Shown piece by piece: positions 6,951 through 13,786 of a DNA stretch of 19,399 bases. The notes under the pieces were generated by a model. It did not search any database. It was not told where the DNA came from and was given only the letters and a program-made list of their open reading frames with translations. Numbering within the stretch: the stretch's first letter is position 1; the number at the start of each line of letters is the position of its first letter. Where the stretch lies: contig NZ_JAMONU010000005.1 of assembly GCF_027066465.1 (NCBI RefSeq), positions 1-19,399 of the forward strand. Direction: 5' to 3'. Source of the DNA: Thermococcus sp. (GTDB lineage Archaea; Methanobacteriota_B; Thermococci; Thermococcales; Thermococcaceae). A program made the translations under genes and the position numbers.

Positions 6951-6981
6951 ATTAAAGCCACAAAAAGCCTTATTAAAGCCA
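6951..6981. repeat. Direct repeat ATTAAAGCCA, 21-base period
   Basis: ATTAAAGCCA occurs at 6951-6960 and again at 6972-6981. The period is two helical turns, so two protein dimers could bind the same DNA face. The second copy overlaps a TATA-like CTTATTAAAG about 50 bases before the int(N)-like start. Confidence 0.5.
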
Positions 6982-7023
6982 ATAGACATAGTTACAGGTC
7001 GAAAACTCCACATGGTGGCGGCC

Positions 7024-7293
7024 ATGAAGATGCGGAAAAATAGTTTGAACTTCGAACATGACGGGTGGGTCATGGGACAATATGATGGTCCCGCGACCCA
7101 CTATGGAGAAGAGCCCAACGGACAGTATTTGCCAGAAAACCTTGAATTCTTTATGGAATTGTTCAGCAGGGCTATGGGCGCGGTGTTTAGAGAAATTGCG
7201 GGGTTGTATGGTAGCCCCGCCGGGATTCGAACCCGGGTCGCGGGATCCAAAGTCCCGCATGCTTGGCCGCTACACCACGGGGCTGCCCGATAG
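7024..7293 (+). pseudogene. int(N)-like fragment of a split integrase, running into tRNA-Gln
   Basis: The frame is open from 6895 to 7293. ATG 7024 has GGTGG at 7014-7018 at good spacing and TATA-like TTATTAAAG around 6970-6978. The element-specific part is about 63 residues, beginning MKMRKNSLNFEHDGW and ending FSRAMGAVFREIAGLYG. It then continues through the complement of the tRNA (SPAGIRTRVAGSK...) to a stop past the tRNA. SSV-type integrases carry attP inside the coding sequence, so integration leaves a short amino-terminal piece reading into the tRNA; SSV1 integrase itself translates a tRNA-derived PPGFEPG. Orientation, size and position fit that model, and the segment feels like Thermococcales int(N) pieces, but I could not verify this by search. 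A spurious ORF is the alternative. Confidence 0.55.
7209..7284 (-). tRNA. tRNA-Gln (UUG anticodon), CCA encoded
   Basis: On the minus strand the acceptor stem AGCCCCG pairs fully with CGGGGCT. The anticodon arm CGGGA-CTTTGGA-TCCCG gives loop anticodon TTG, which reads CAA (Gln). The T arm is CCGGG-TTCGAAT-CCCGG. The discriminator A and the CCA end are encoded at 7212-7209. There is no intron. A TATA box sits at 7310-7319 (minus strand ATTTATAAG), about 26 bases before the 5' end, as expected for an archaeal tRNA promoter. The 3' end abuts the element and is the likely attachment target. Confidence 0.95.
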
Positions 7294-7309
7294 AAAAGCC
7301 GAGTCCGGG

Positions 7310-7319
7310 CTTATAAATC
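7310..7319 (-). promoter_or_regulatory. TATA box of tRNA-Gln
   Basis: The minus strand reads GATTTATAAG here, 26 bases before the tRNA 5' end at 7284, which is the usual distance from TATA box to transcription start in archaea. Confidence 0.7.
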
Positions 7320-7345
7320 TTAAGTCCTGCAAAAGTTAGAAAGGC

Positions 7346-8026
7346 TCAGAGAATCAGCGACACAAGGTCCCTTATCGCCTTCTCGGGGTCTTTCGCCTTG
7401 GTAACACCACTCGCGAGGAGGACTCCAACGCTTCCAAGCTCCAGAGCCTTCTTCACGTCCTCGCCCGTTGATATCCCGGCCCCGGTGAGAATCTTAACAT
7501 CCGGGTTGACCTTCTTGACCAGCTCGACGGTGTTGGTTATGACTTCCGGCTTGGCCTTGCTGACTGGGATTCCCGTCCCTATGAGCTCCGGTGGCTCGAC
7601 TGCAACGTAGTCCGGGCCTAAAGCTGCCACCGCCGCAGAAACGGCCGGGTTGTTAGAACAGACCATCGTCATAAGGCCAACTTCCTCTGCACGCCTTATG
7701 GCCGCTTCGAGGTCTGCCAGAATCATCCTGTTCTCGGAGTGGTTGAGGAGCGTTCCAACGGCTCCGGCCTCCTTCACAGCCTCGGGGAGGACGTGGCCGG
7801 TGTGGCTTCCGGGTTTAATCGGGTCGATGTGCTGGGCAAAAACCGGAATCTCAACGCTCTCCGCTATCATCCTCAGGTCCGCGAGCTGAGGCGCAACGAC
7901 TATGGTTATCCCGGTCTCCTTGTAGACCTTCTCCGCGGCCTTCGCTATCTCCAGCGCCCTCTTCCCGGTCGCCTCTATGTAGGTCTTGAAGTTAATCGCT
8001 ATAATCGGCTCCTTCAGCTTTCCCAT
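7346..8026 (-). CDS. tpiA: Triose-phosphate isomerase
   Basis: A 226-residue enzyme that interconverts dihydroxyacetone phosphate and glyceraldehyde 3-phosphate in the cytoplasm, in the modified Embden-Meyerhof pathway and gluconeogenesis. The length matches the short, tetrameric archaeal form. Visible active-site residues are N12 and K14 (INFKTY), H96 (LLNHSENR) and E144 (VEPPELIGTG); the phosphate-binding TGAGIS lies at 181-186. The start ATG 8026 is chosen over an upstream codon because GGTGATA precedes it and MGKLKEPIIAINFKTY matches the family. That ribosome binding site is part of a glycolytic-regulator motif (8030-8046). It is transcribed toward tRNA-Gln, downstream of coaD on the same strand. 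Confidence 0.97.
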   Translation of the reverse strand: MGKLKEPIIAINFKTYIEATGKRALEIAKAAEKVYKETGITIVVAPQLADLRMIAESVEIPVFAQHIDPIKPGSHTGHVLPEAVKEAGAVGTLLNHSENRMILADLEAAIRRAEEVGLMTMVCSNNPAVSAAVAALGPDYVAVEPPELIGTGIPVSKAKPEVITNTVELVKKVNPDVKILTGAGISTGEDVKKALELGSVGVLLASGVTKAKDPEKAIRDLVSLIL

Positions 8027-8029
8027 AGG

Positions 8030-8046
8030 TATCACCGTTGGTGTTA
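8030..8046. promoter_or_regulatory. Thermococcales glycolytic motif (TGM) of tpiA
   Basis: TATCAC-CGTTG-GTGTTA matches 11 of 12 defined bases of the known TGM, TATCAC-N5-GTGATA, bound by the sugar-responsive regulator Tgr (TrmBL1) in Thermococcales. It lies 4-20 bases before the tpiA start, downstream of TATA-like sequence (about 8048-8067 on the minus strand). In this family, TGM downstream of the TATA box means repression when sugar is absent. One half-site contains the tpiA ribosome binding sequence. Confidence 0.8.
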
Positions 8047-8058
8047 AGTCTTTTTACC

Positions 8059-8538
8059 TTAAACGTCTTTCGTTTTCAGAGGCCTTCCGAAGGGGTCTAT
8101 CAAACCGGCCCTTATCAGCGAGGAGCTTATCTTCGGCCCGAGGGAGCTTTTTATTATTGGAATCACGACTATCTCGAGAGGTTTAAGTCCGCGCTCTTCT
8201 CTGGCCTTGTTTACTATCAGGGCGCCCTTGTAGGTCTCCTCGCTGACCACTATGGCCTCAAGGCTCTTCAGACAGCAGGCGAAGCCTATCGCGTTGTGGA
8301 TTTTGATGACCCGGTAGTTTCTGTAATTGTTTACGTCGAAGAACTTGAGCAAATCCCTTAAGCGGAGCTCGTAGGGGAGTATCTTCTCGGCGTAGGGCTT
8401 GTCCCTAATCATCTCGTCCGATGTTAGACCAACGTAAACCACCTTCCCGACCTCAAAGGCCTTCCTCAGCAGGGCCTTGTGGCCGAGGTGTAACCTGTCG
8501 AAGGTTCCGCCGACCACTACCTTCCTGAATTTTTTCAT
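8059..8538 (-). CDS. coaD: Archaeal phosphopantetheine adenylyltransferase
   Basis: A 159-residue nucleotidyltransferase that converts 4'-phosphopantetheine and ATP to dephospho-CoA, the penultimate step of CoA synthesis. The N-terminal motif GGTFDRLHLGH holds the HxGH nucleotide-binding signature (H17-H20), and KISSSLIR near 136-143 is the second family motif. It belongs to the archaeal/eukaryotic PPAT type rather than the bacterial one. ATG 8538 is selected over the 39-codon upstream extension because GGGG lies just upstream, MKKFRKVVVGGTFD fits the family start, and the extension would run into the divergent gene's promoter. A shared AT-rich spacer (8539-8608) serves this gene and the secreted-protein gene. 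Confidence 0.92.
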   Translation of the reverse strand: MKKFRKVVVGGTFDRLHLGHKALLRKAFEVGKVVYVGLTSDEMIRDKPYAEKILPYELRLRDLLKFFDVNNYRNYRVIKIHNAIGFACCLKSLEAIVVSEETYKGALIVNKAREERGLKPLEIVVIPIIKSSLGPKISSSLIRAGLIDPFGRPLKTKDV

Positions 8539-8608
8539 ACCCCTGATTAGGCTTGAGAACCAATAAGCTTTTTTATTGCCCGCTTCAACCCACGAGGGGT
8601 GTGAAGGC
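8539..8608. promoter_or_regulatory. Divergent promoter region of coaD and the secreted-protein gene
   Basis: The only AT-rich core, AATAAGCTTTTTTATT at 8562-8577, sits about 30-40 bases from both starts (8538 leftward, 8609 rightward) and reads as TATA-like on either strand. GAGGGGTG at 8594-8601 is the ribosome site for the rightward gene. Confidence 0.55.
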
Positions 8609-9793
8609 ATGAGGAAGGTGGTCTCACTTCTTTTGGCTCTCATGGTCATGTTCACAATCGCGGTAACCCCGGTTAAGGCTCAGGCTCTGCAACCACAGGA
8701 CGTCTTTGAGATAAACATGGTCGTGAGGGTTTATCAGACCCAGATTAACGGTTCGCTGACGTGGGCGGGAGCCTTTAACGTTTACGTAAAGCTGGTAAAC
8801 CCCGTTTACAGGGGCTATTTCAACGAGCTTGCAAAGGAGAACAAAACCAGGGCCGAGAGGGAGTTCCACAACTTCGTTTACAACCTCATCTACGACAACC
8901 TCAAAAACGACTTCAACAGCAAGCTCAAAGGCACCAACCTGACGGCCGTCGTGTACGTTCCCCCTGCCGGGCCGGTTAGGGTTCTTCAGAACTGGTCTGC
9001 GGTGGTCAGCTTTTCCCTGGTTCCCTTCTTCGTTCCCCAGGGTCACTACCTTACATGTCCTTTCTACGGCCCCTATGAGTTCGTCTTCAACGGAAAGGTC
9101 TACGGCTTCTACTGGGAGAGGCTGACGCTGATACTTCCCCAGGGATACGAAATATACTCCCTCGCCCCCAAGCCCAGCGACATGAGCGGGAACGTCGCCA
9201 TATGGGAGAACGGGGATTACCTTCCAATAATTCAGGTTTACAACCCCGTGTACCTCTTCGACATCTTCATAAACACCACCAAGAAAAGCATATCCCTCGC
9301 TTTTGACCCAGACCAGGGCTACGTTCAGTTCAACGCAACCTTCGTCGGCATGAACGCAACCCAGCCCGTTATAGACCTGCTCCTCGACGCCTTCAGAAGC
9401 AGGATGAAAGTCCTCAGCATCTCCGCGAAGAGGATTAAAAACGGGGTTGAGGTAATAGGCGTTGTAAGCCCCAAGGTTGCCTACAAGGAGACGAGAACAG
9501 AAAAGATTTGGATTGTCCTCGTTAAGCTACCCGGGAGCTTCAACAGGATAGAGGTTAAGGGCGGCACGTATCAGATTGGGCCGGACGGAACGCTCGTCAT
9601 GACGTTCAAAGAGAAGAAGACCGACTACCTGCCCTACGTAGGAATAGCCGTTGGAGGTCTCGCCGTTCTTGGGTTCTTCCTCTGGAGGAGGCGTTCCAAG
9701 GGCCGGTCCGAGACGATGGGTGAAGGGGAACCTTCCGAGCCTTCCGAGGGTGAGGGTGAAAACCCGTTGGAGGGTGAGGAGGATGGGCCTTGA
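8609..9793 (+). CDS. Secreted, C-terminally membrane-anchored protein of unknown function
   Basis: A 394-residue protein. It opens with a clear signal peptide (MRKVVSLLLALMVMFTIAVT, with likely cleavage near VKA-QA at about residue 25). The extracellular part is rich in aromatic residues and Asn, with several N-x-S/T sequons (NGS, NKT, NLT, NWS, NTT, NAT), as on archaeal glycoproteins. One membrane helix follows at about 340-359 (YLPYVGIAVGGLAVLGFFLW), then RRR and an acidic, Glu/Pro/Ser-rich cytoplasmic tail. I recognise no catalytic domain. ATG 8609 fits both the signal peptide and the ribosome site. Its last 11 bases overlap the start of the acetyl-CoA synthetase gene, so the two are probably cotranscribed; a functional link is not evident. 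Confidence 0.85.
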   Translation: MRKVVSLLLALMVMFTIAVTPVKAQALQPQDVFEINMVVRVYQTQINGSLTWAGAFNVYVKLVNPVYRGYFNELAKENKTRAEREFHNFVYNLIYDNLKNDFNSKLKGTNLTAVVYVPPAGPVRVLQNWSAVVSFSLVPFFVPQGHYLTCPFYGPYEFVFNGKVYGFYWERLTLILPQGYEIYSLAPKPSDMSGNVAIWENGDYLPIIQVYNPVYLFDIFINTTKKSISLAFDPDQGYVQFNATFVGMNATQPVIDLLLDAFRSRMKVLSISAKRIKNGVEVIGVVSPKVAYKETRTEKIWIVLVKLPGSFNRIEVKGGTYQIGPDGTLVMTFKEKKTDYLPYVGIAVGGLAVLGFFLWRRRSKGRSETMGEGEPSEPSEGEGENPLEGEEDGP

Positions 9794-11108
9794 CTTCTTT
9801 TTCTATCCTGGGAGCGTTGCCGTCTTCGGCTCCTTCAGGAAAGGCGCGATAGCCCACGAAATCCTCAGGAACATCGTCGAAGGCGGCTTTAAGGGAAAAA
9901 TAGTTCCGGTCAATCCAAAGGGCGGAACCGTCGAGGTCGCCGGAAGGGTCTTCCAAATCCGTGAGAAGCTCGAGGAGCCGGTTGACACAGCTATAATAGC
10001 GATTCCCGCCAAGTTCGTTCCCTCTCTACTCGATGAAATCGGCCCGCTCATTAGGGGCGCCGTAGTCATATCGGCAGGCTTCTCGGAGGTCGGGAACGAG
10101 GAGCTTGAGCGCGAGCTCCTTGAAAAGGCTAAGAAACACGGCGTTCGCGTTATAGGCCCCAACTGCGCCGGAATTTTCGGCGTTCATGGCAAGTTCTTCG
10201 GCTCCTTTGAAGTTAGAGTTAAACCCGGCGGGCTGGCCTTAATCAGTCAGAGCGGTGCCTTCGGCGGTGCAGCTTTAGCTATGGGCAACGACGAGGGAAT
10301 AGGATTTTCTGCCTTTGTCTCCTACGGAAACGCCGCCGATTTAAGCGAGAGCGACTTTTTGGAGTATTTTGCGGACGATGAGAACACCAAGGCGATAGCT
10401 CTCTACATCGAGGGAGTTAAGGACGGAAGGCGCTTCCTCAAAGCTCTCCGCTACGCGAGCGAGAGGAAGCCGGTCATAGTCCTCAAGGCCGGAAAGAGCG
10501 AGAGCGGTGCTAAGGCGGCGGCAAGCCATACTGGCTCGCTCGCGGGTTCCTACGAAATCTACCGCGCCGCTTTCAAGCAGGCCGGGGCGATAGAGGTTGA
10601 GGAGATGGAAGAACTCTTTGACGCCGCAAAGGTCTTCGAGATGTATCCTAAAGCCGGGACGCGCGTTGCCGTAATCACTAACTCTGGTGGACCGGGCGTT
10701 CTGGCTACAGACAAACTGGAAAAGCTCGGCCTTGAGATAGCCAAATTAAGTGATGAGACCATTGAGAAGCTCCGCTCCTTCCTTCCGCCCCAGTGCTCCA
10801 TCAGAAACCCGATTGACCTGATAGCGGATGCCGACTACGAGCGCTACAGAAGGACGATTGAGACCGTTTGTGGGGACGAGAACGTCGATGTCCTCCTGGT
10901 AATCTGCGTCCCGCCGATTTTCATTCCGAGCGAGGAGATAGCCAAAGCCGTAATCGAAGCGAAGTGCGACAAGCCCGTCATTGTAAACTTCATGGCCGGC
11001 GAGCTGGTTCGCGGTGGTGTGAAGCTCTTGGAGGAGAACGGAATCAAGAACTTCCCGACGCCGGAAAGGGCGGCGAGGGCCTTGCGCTGGCTCTCGCTTC
11101 GTCAGTAA
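9783..11108 (+). CDS. ADP-forming acetyl/acyl-CoA synthetase, alpha subunit
   Basis: A 441-residue subunit of the archaeal energy-conserving enzyme that makes ATP from ADP, phosphate and an acyl-CoA, releasing the acid, during sugar and peptide fermentation. It has a CoA-binding Rossmann domain (about 1-130, with GPNCAG at 125-130), then two ligase-type domains. The phospho-acceptor histidine is H249 in AASHTGSLAG, and E210 in YIEGVKDGR is a likely partner. ATG 9783 has GTGAGGAGG immediately upstream; longer starts would read through the preceding gene. No ATP-grasp beta subunit is present, as expected in Thermococcales, where alpha and beta genes are scattered and several alpha paralogues exist. 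Which paralogue and substrate range this is cannot be told from sequence. Confidence 0.93.
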   Translation: MGLDFFFYPGSVAVFGSFRKGAIAHEILRNIVEGGFKGKIVPVNPKGGTVEVAGRVFQIREKLEEPVDTAIIAIPAKFVPSLLDEIGPLIRGAVVISAGFSEVGNEELERELLEKAKKHGVRVIGPNCAGIFGVHGKFFGSFEVRVKPGGLALISQSGAFGGAALAMGNDEGIGFSAFVSYGNAADLSESDFLEYFADDENTKAIALYIEGVKDGRRFLKALRYASERKPVIVLKAGKSESGAKAAASHTGSLAGSYEIYRAAFKQAGAIEVEEMEELFDAAKVFEMYPKAGTRVAVITNSGGPGVLATDKLEKLGLEIAKLSDETIEKLRSFLPPQCSIRNPIDLIADADYERYRRTIETVCGDENVDVLLVICVPPIFIPSEEIAKAVIEAKCDKPVIVNFMAGELVRGGVKLLEENGIKNFPTPERAARALRWLSLRQ

Positions 11109-11196
11109 AATTTTAAACGTAGAGTAGTAAAATTTATCGTCCCCCCCCAAGGGGGCCGGTAGCCTTTTATATCTCACCCTTTCATCTTTGACCGTC
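11109..11196. promoter_or_regulatory. Intergenic region with C/G tract and kae1 promoter
   Basis: AGTAAAATTT repeats at 11104-11113 and 11126-11135. A tract of eight C, AA and five G (11141-11155) could form a tight hairpin. The kae1 TATA box CTTTTATAT at 11164-11172 lies about 29 bases before ATG 11197, and no ribosome binding site is present, so kae1 is probably transcribed leaderless. Confidence 0.6.
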
Positions 11197-12174
11197 ATGA
11201 TAGCTCTCGGTATAGAGGGAACCGCGCACACCCTGGGGGTAGGCATCGTAACCGAGAATAAAGTCCTCGCCAACGTATTCGACACGCTCACAACCGAAAA
11301 GGGCGGAATCCACCCGAAGGAGGCCGCTGAACATCACGCGCGCCTTCTCAAGCCCCTTCTCCGGAAGGCACTTCAAACGGCCGGAATAACGATGGAGGAG
11401 GTTGACGTCATAGCCTTCTCCCAGGGGCCCGGCCTCGGGCCGGCTCTGAGGGTCGTGGCTACCGCGGCGAGGGCTCTGGCGATAAGGTACGGCAAGCCAA
11501 TCGTTGGAGTGAACCACTGCATAGCCCACGTCGAGATAACCAAGATGTTCGGCGTTAGGGACCCCGTTGGTTTATACGTGAGCGGCGGAAACACCCAGGT
11601 TTTGGCTTTGGAAGGCGGTCGCTACCGCGTCTTCGGCGAGACCCTCGACATTGGGATAGGCAACGCGATAGACACCTTCGCGAGAGAACTTGGCATCGGC
11701 TTTCCAGGCGGTCCGAAGATTGAGAAGCTTGCGCTTAAAGGGAAAACCTACATCGAGCTTCCCTACGCGGTCAAGGGAATGGACTTGAGCTTCTCCGGGG
11801 TTCTGACCGAGGCGGTGAGGAAGTACCGCACCGGCAAATACCGCGTCGAGGATTTGGCATACTCCTTCCAGGAGACGGCTTTCTCTGCCCTCGTTGAGGT
11901 CACCGAGAGGGCCGTTGCCCACACCGGAAAGGACGAGGTCGTTCTCGTCGGTGGAGTTGCCGCCAACAACCGCCTCCGCGAGATGCTCAAAATCATGGCC
12001 GAGGACCGGGGCGTTGAGTTCTTCGTCCCTCCCTACGACCTCTGCCGGGACAACGGGGCGATGATAGCCTACACCGGCCTGAGGATGTTCAAGGCTGGAA
12101 TCAGGTTCTCGCTCGATGAAACCGTTGTCAAGCAGAAGTTCAGAACCGACGAGGTCGAGGTGGTATGGGACTGA
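11197..12174 (+). CDS. kae1: Kae1, catalytic subunit of KEOPS (tRNA t6A synthesis)
   Basis: A 325-residue protein of the Kae1/TsaD family that transfers threonylcarbamoyl from TC-AMP to A37 of ANN-decoding tRNAs, within KEOPS. It is an ASKHA-fold ATPase. The metal-binding residues fall at H107 and H111 (VNHCIAHVEI) and D285 (CRDNGAM), the same numbers as in Pyrococcus abyssi Kae1. Phosphate-loop segments include SGGNTQV (129-135) and VGGVAANNRL (251-260). It is not fused to Bud32, unlike methanogen and haloarchaeal proteins. ATG 11197 is preferred to an upstream codon because the TATA box lies 25-33 bases before it, implying a leaderless message. Its end overlaps the next gene by 10 bases. 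Confidence 0.96.
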   Translation: MIALGIEGTAHTLGVGIVTENKVLANVFDTLTTEKGGIHPKEAAEHHARLLKPLLRKALQTAGITMEEVDVIAFSQGPGLGPALRVVATAARALAIRYGKPIVGVNHCIAHVEITKMFGVRDPVGLYVSGGNTQVLALEGGRYRVFGETLDIGIGNAIDTFARELGIGFPGGPKIEKLALKGKTYIELPYAVKGMDLSFSGVLTEAVRKYRTGKYRVEDLAYSFQETAFSALVEVTERAVAHTGKDEVVLVGGVAANNRLREMLKIMAEDRGVEFFVPPYDLCRDNGAMIAYTGLRMFKAGIRFSLDETVVKQKFRTDEVEVVWD

Positions 12175-12956
12175 TAGTTCCCGTGTGGGAGTTCATAGCG
12201 GACGTCGTTCTCTTCCTAGTTCTCGGCTACGCCGCAATCTACGCCCTCACTAGGGTCTCGCGCTACTCCGACCCGTTCCACAGGTTCATAATGATAACGG
12301 CGTTCTCCCTCCTCATAGCGACCGTGGGCAGGGCAATGGACATAGCGGACGATTTCTCGGGAGCGCCTTCGATTCTACCCAAGCTTGAGGTTGTTCTGTA
12401 TTTCATCTCCATAGTCGGAGTAATCTACGGTCTTGTGAACTACATCGGGAGCATCGAGGGGAGGCTTCTAATAGTTCCTTCGAACGTGGAACCCAACGGC
12501 GGAATAGTTCCCGGAGGCTTCCTGTACTTTGGCGACAGGGAGTCCCTTCTCAAGTTCCTGGCCTCGATAAACGTCCCCGTTCTGGCAGTGACGAGAACCC
12601 CGTGGGCCTTCAGGGGAATCAAGAACGTTCAGACCCTCTGGATTACTCAGGCGAGCGAGGAGGGCGTCAGCCCCACGAGGTTGCACGTCATAATAGACAC
12701 CGCGGTGAAGTTCTTCAAGGGCGGAGGCAGGCTGGTTCTCATAGACTGCATCGAGGTTCTGATACTCTACAACGACTTCGTCTCGGTCTTCAAGTTTCTA
12801 ACGACGCTGAAGGACTACGCCCTCAACACCGGGAGCGCCCTTCTCGTGAACGTCTCGGAGGGTGCCCTGGGCGAGAGGGAAATCAACCTTCTCACGAGGG
12901 AGTTCGAACCGATTAAGGATTTAAAAAGACTACTCAAACCTAAAACTTCTTCTTGA
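12165..12956 (+). CDS. Membrane protein with DUF835 domain
   Basis: A 263-residue protein. The N-terminal third has three hydrophobic segments (about 8-28, 40-56 and 74-94), and the cytoplasmic C-terminal part (about 98-255) resembles the archaeal DUF835 domain, including GGRLVLIDCIEVLILYNDF and a final ALGEREINLLTREFEPI. DUF835 is an uncharacterised alpha/beta domain, sometimes linked to signal-transduction proteins. The start ATG lies inside the end of kae1 (ATGGGACTGA), with GAGGTGG upstream, so it is translated with kae1. It converges on NAD kinase, with a 17-base overlap of coding ends. Relation to t6A synthesis is unknown. Confidence 0.75.
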   Translation: MGLIVPVWEFIADVVLFLVLGYAAIYALTRVSRYSDPFHRFIMITAFSLLIATVGRAMDIADDFSGAPSILPKLEVVLYFISIVGVIYGLVNYIGSIEGRLLIVPSNVEPNGGIVPGGFLYFGDRESLLKFLASINVPVLAVTRTPWAFRGIKNVQTLWITQASEEGVSPTRLHVIIDTAVKFFKGGGRLVLIDCIEVLILYNDFVSVFKFLTTLKDYALNTGSALLVNVSEGALGEREINLLTREFEPIKDLKRLLKPKTSS

Positions 12957-13776
12957 TTTTCATTGTGTACTTCGGGTATATCTCCCGGGTGAACCTTACG
13001 AACTTGGCCTTTCTTGGTGACTTCTCGATGTGAATCTCCGTTTCGGGGGGGAGGTAAGTGTAGAACTGGCCGTCAATCGCGAGGACTATTTCCCTTGTCG
13101 TGGCCACGTTTCTGACGTCAACCACGCTTTCAGCTGGTATTATCATGGGCCGTGAGCTTAGGGCTATCGGGGCCAGCGGTGCTATCACAACGACGTTCAG
13201 CCTCGGGTCAACGAAAGGTCCTCCGGCGCTCATGGCGTAGCCCGTTGAGCCGGTTGGGGTTGATACAATCAGCCCGTCGGCCCGTATCTCGTCGGCGAGA
13301 CCACCGTCAACGTAGTACCTGAGGTGGATTATCTTTCCGGGTATGCCCGTCAGAATCGCAACCTCGTTGAGAGCATCGGGGACGCTGTTTTCGCCGTCTA
13401 AGAAAGTTCTCAGCTTTATCCTTTCGTCTATGTAGTAGTCCCCCTCGATTAGCTTGCTCAGGGCGAAGAAGGTTTCGTGAGGCTCAACCTCGGTCAGGAA
13501 GCCCAGGGTCCCCATGTTGACACCCAGTATGGGTATCTCCTTCCTCGTCTTGTGCTCCACCCTCAGTATCGTTCCGTCGCCGCCGATGACCACTATGAAG
13601 TCAACGTCGAACTCCTCCAGCGGGAGAACGTCCTCCTCGTCGAACTCCCGGAGGTGCCTGTAGGTATCCTCGTCGACTACAACCTCGTACCCGCTGACCT
13701 TGAGGAAGTCGTAGACTCGATACGCGAGCTTGAGGGCCTCTGTCCTGTCCCGTCTCGCGACGACGCCGAACTTCAT
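12940..13776 (-). CDS. nadK: NAD kinase
   Basis: A 278-residue cytoplasmic kinase that makes NADP from NAD, with ATP or polyphosphate as phosphoryl donor. The catalytic GGDGT lies at 65-69, followed by NMGTLGFLT (87-95), the substrate-binding NE pair at 137-138 and DGLIVSTPTGSTGYAMSAGG (167-186). Length and layout match the Pyrococcus enzyme. ATG 13776 is preceded by GGTGAG; the longer frame upstream would overlap the preceding gene. It is the last gene of a leftward cluster, 10 bases after the flippase-like gene stop. Its 3' end overlaps that of the convergent DUF835 gene. Confidence 0.95.
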   Translation of the reverse strand: MKFGVVARRDRTEALKLAYRVYDFLKVSGYEVVVDEDTYRHLREFDEEDVLPLEEFDVDFIVVIGGDGTILRVEHKTRKEIPILGVNMGTLGFLTEVEPHETFFALSKLIEGDYYIDERIKLRTFLDGENSVPDALNEVAILTGIPGKIIHLRYYVDGGLADEIRADGLIVSTPTGSTGYAMSAGGPFVDPRLNVVVIAPLAPIALSSRPMIIPAESVVDVRNVATTREIVLAIDGQFYTYLPPETEIHIEKSPRKAKFVRFTREIYPKYTMKIKKKF

Positions 13777-13786
13777 GCCGCTCACC

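Larger units (their letters stand above)
1182..7212. mobile_element. Integrated element next to tRNA-Gln, about 6 kb
   Basis: The stretch is visibly more AT-rich than either flank and holds unrecognised genes with AT-rich spacers, bracketed by an integrase on the left and an int(N)-like fragment plus tRNA-Gln on the right. Tyrosine-recombinase elements of Sulfolobus and Thermococcales commonly integrate into tRNA 3' ends, and SSV-type ones split their integrase gene on integration. The layout here fits that scheme. The limits are inferred: the right edge is set at the tRNA 3' end, and the left edge at a short near-repeat (1182-1195). No copy of the tRNA 3' end is visible at the left. I recognise no replication, packaging or capsid gene, so it may be reduced, a satellite, or a composite of two insertions. 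Confidence 0.6.

Noticed and set aside
6973..7260. A 95-codon minus-strand frame overlapping tRNA-Gln
   Set aside because: It is antisense to the int(N)-like frame and starts inside the tRNA; no ribosome site and odd composition.
7058..7339. A 93-codon frame containing a PPGFEPG-type peptide
   Set aside because: The peptide is the complement of the tRNA-Gln T arm read in another frame, a classic false protein; the frame lacks a ribosome site and overlaps the better-supported int(N)-like frame.
11141..11155. C8-AA-G5 as an intrinsic hairpin terminator
   Set aside because: The loop would be too tight, no T-run follows, and archaea mostly terminate on T-rich tracts; kept only as an observation.
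9606..11291. Many long minus-strand frames opposite the acetyl-CoA synthetase and kae1 genes
   Set aside because: They are GC-rich shadows of well-supported genes with low-complexity or implausible translations.
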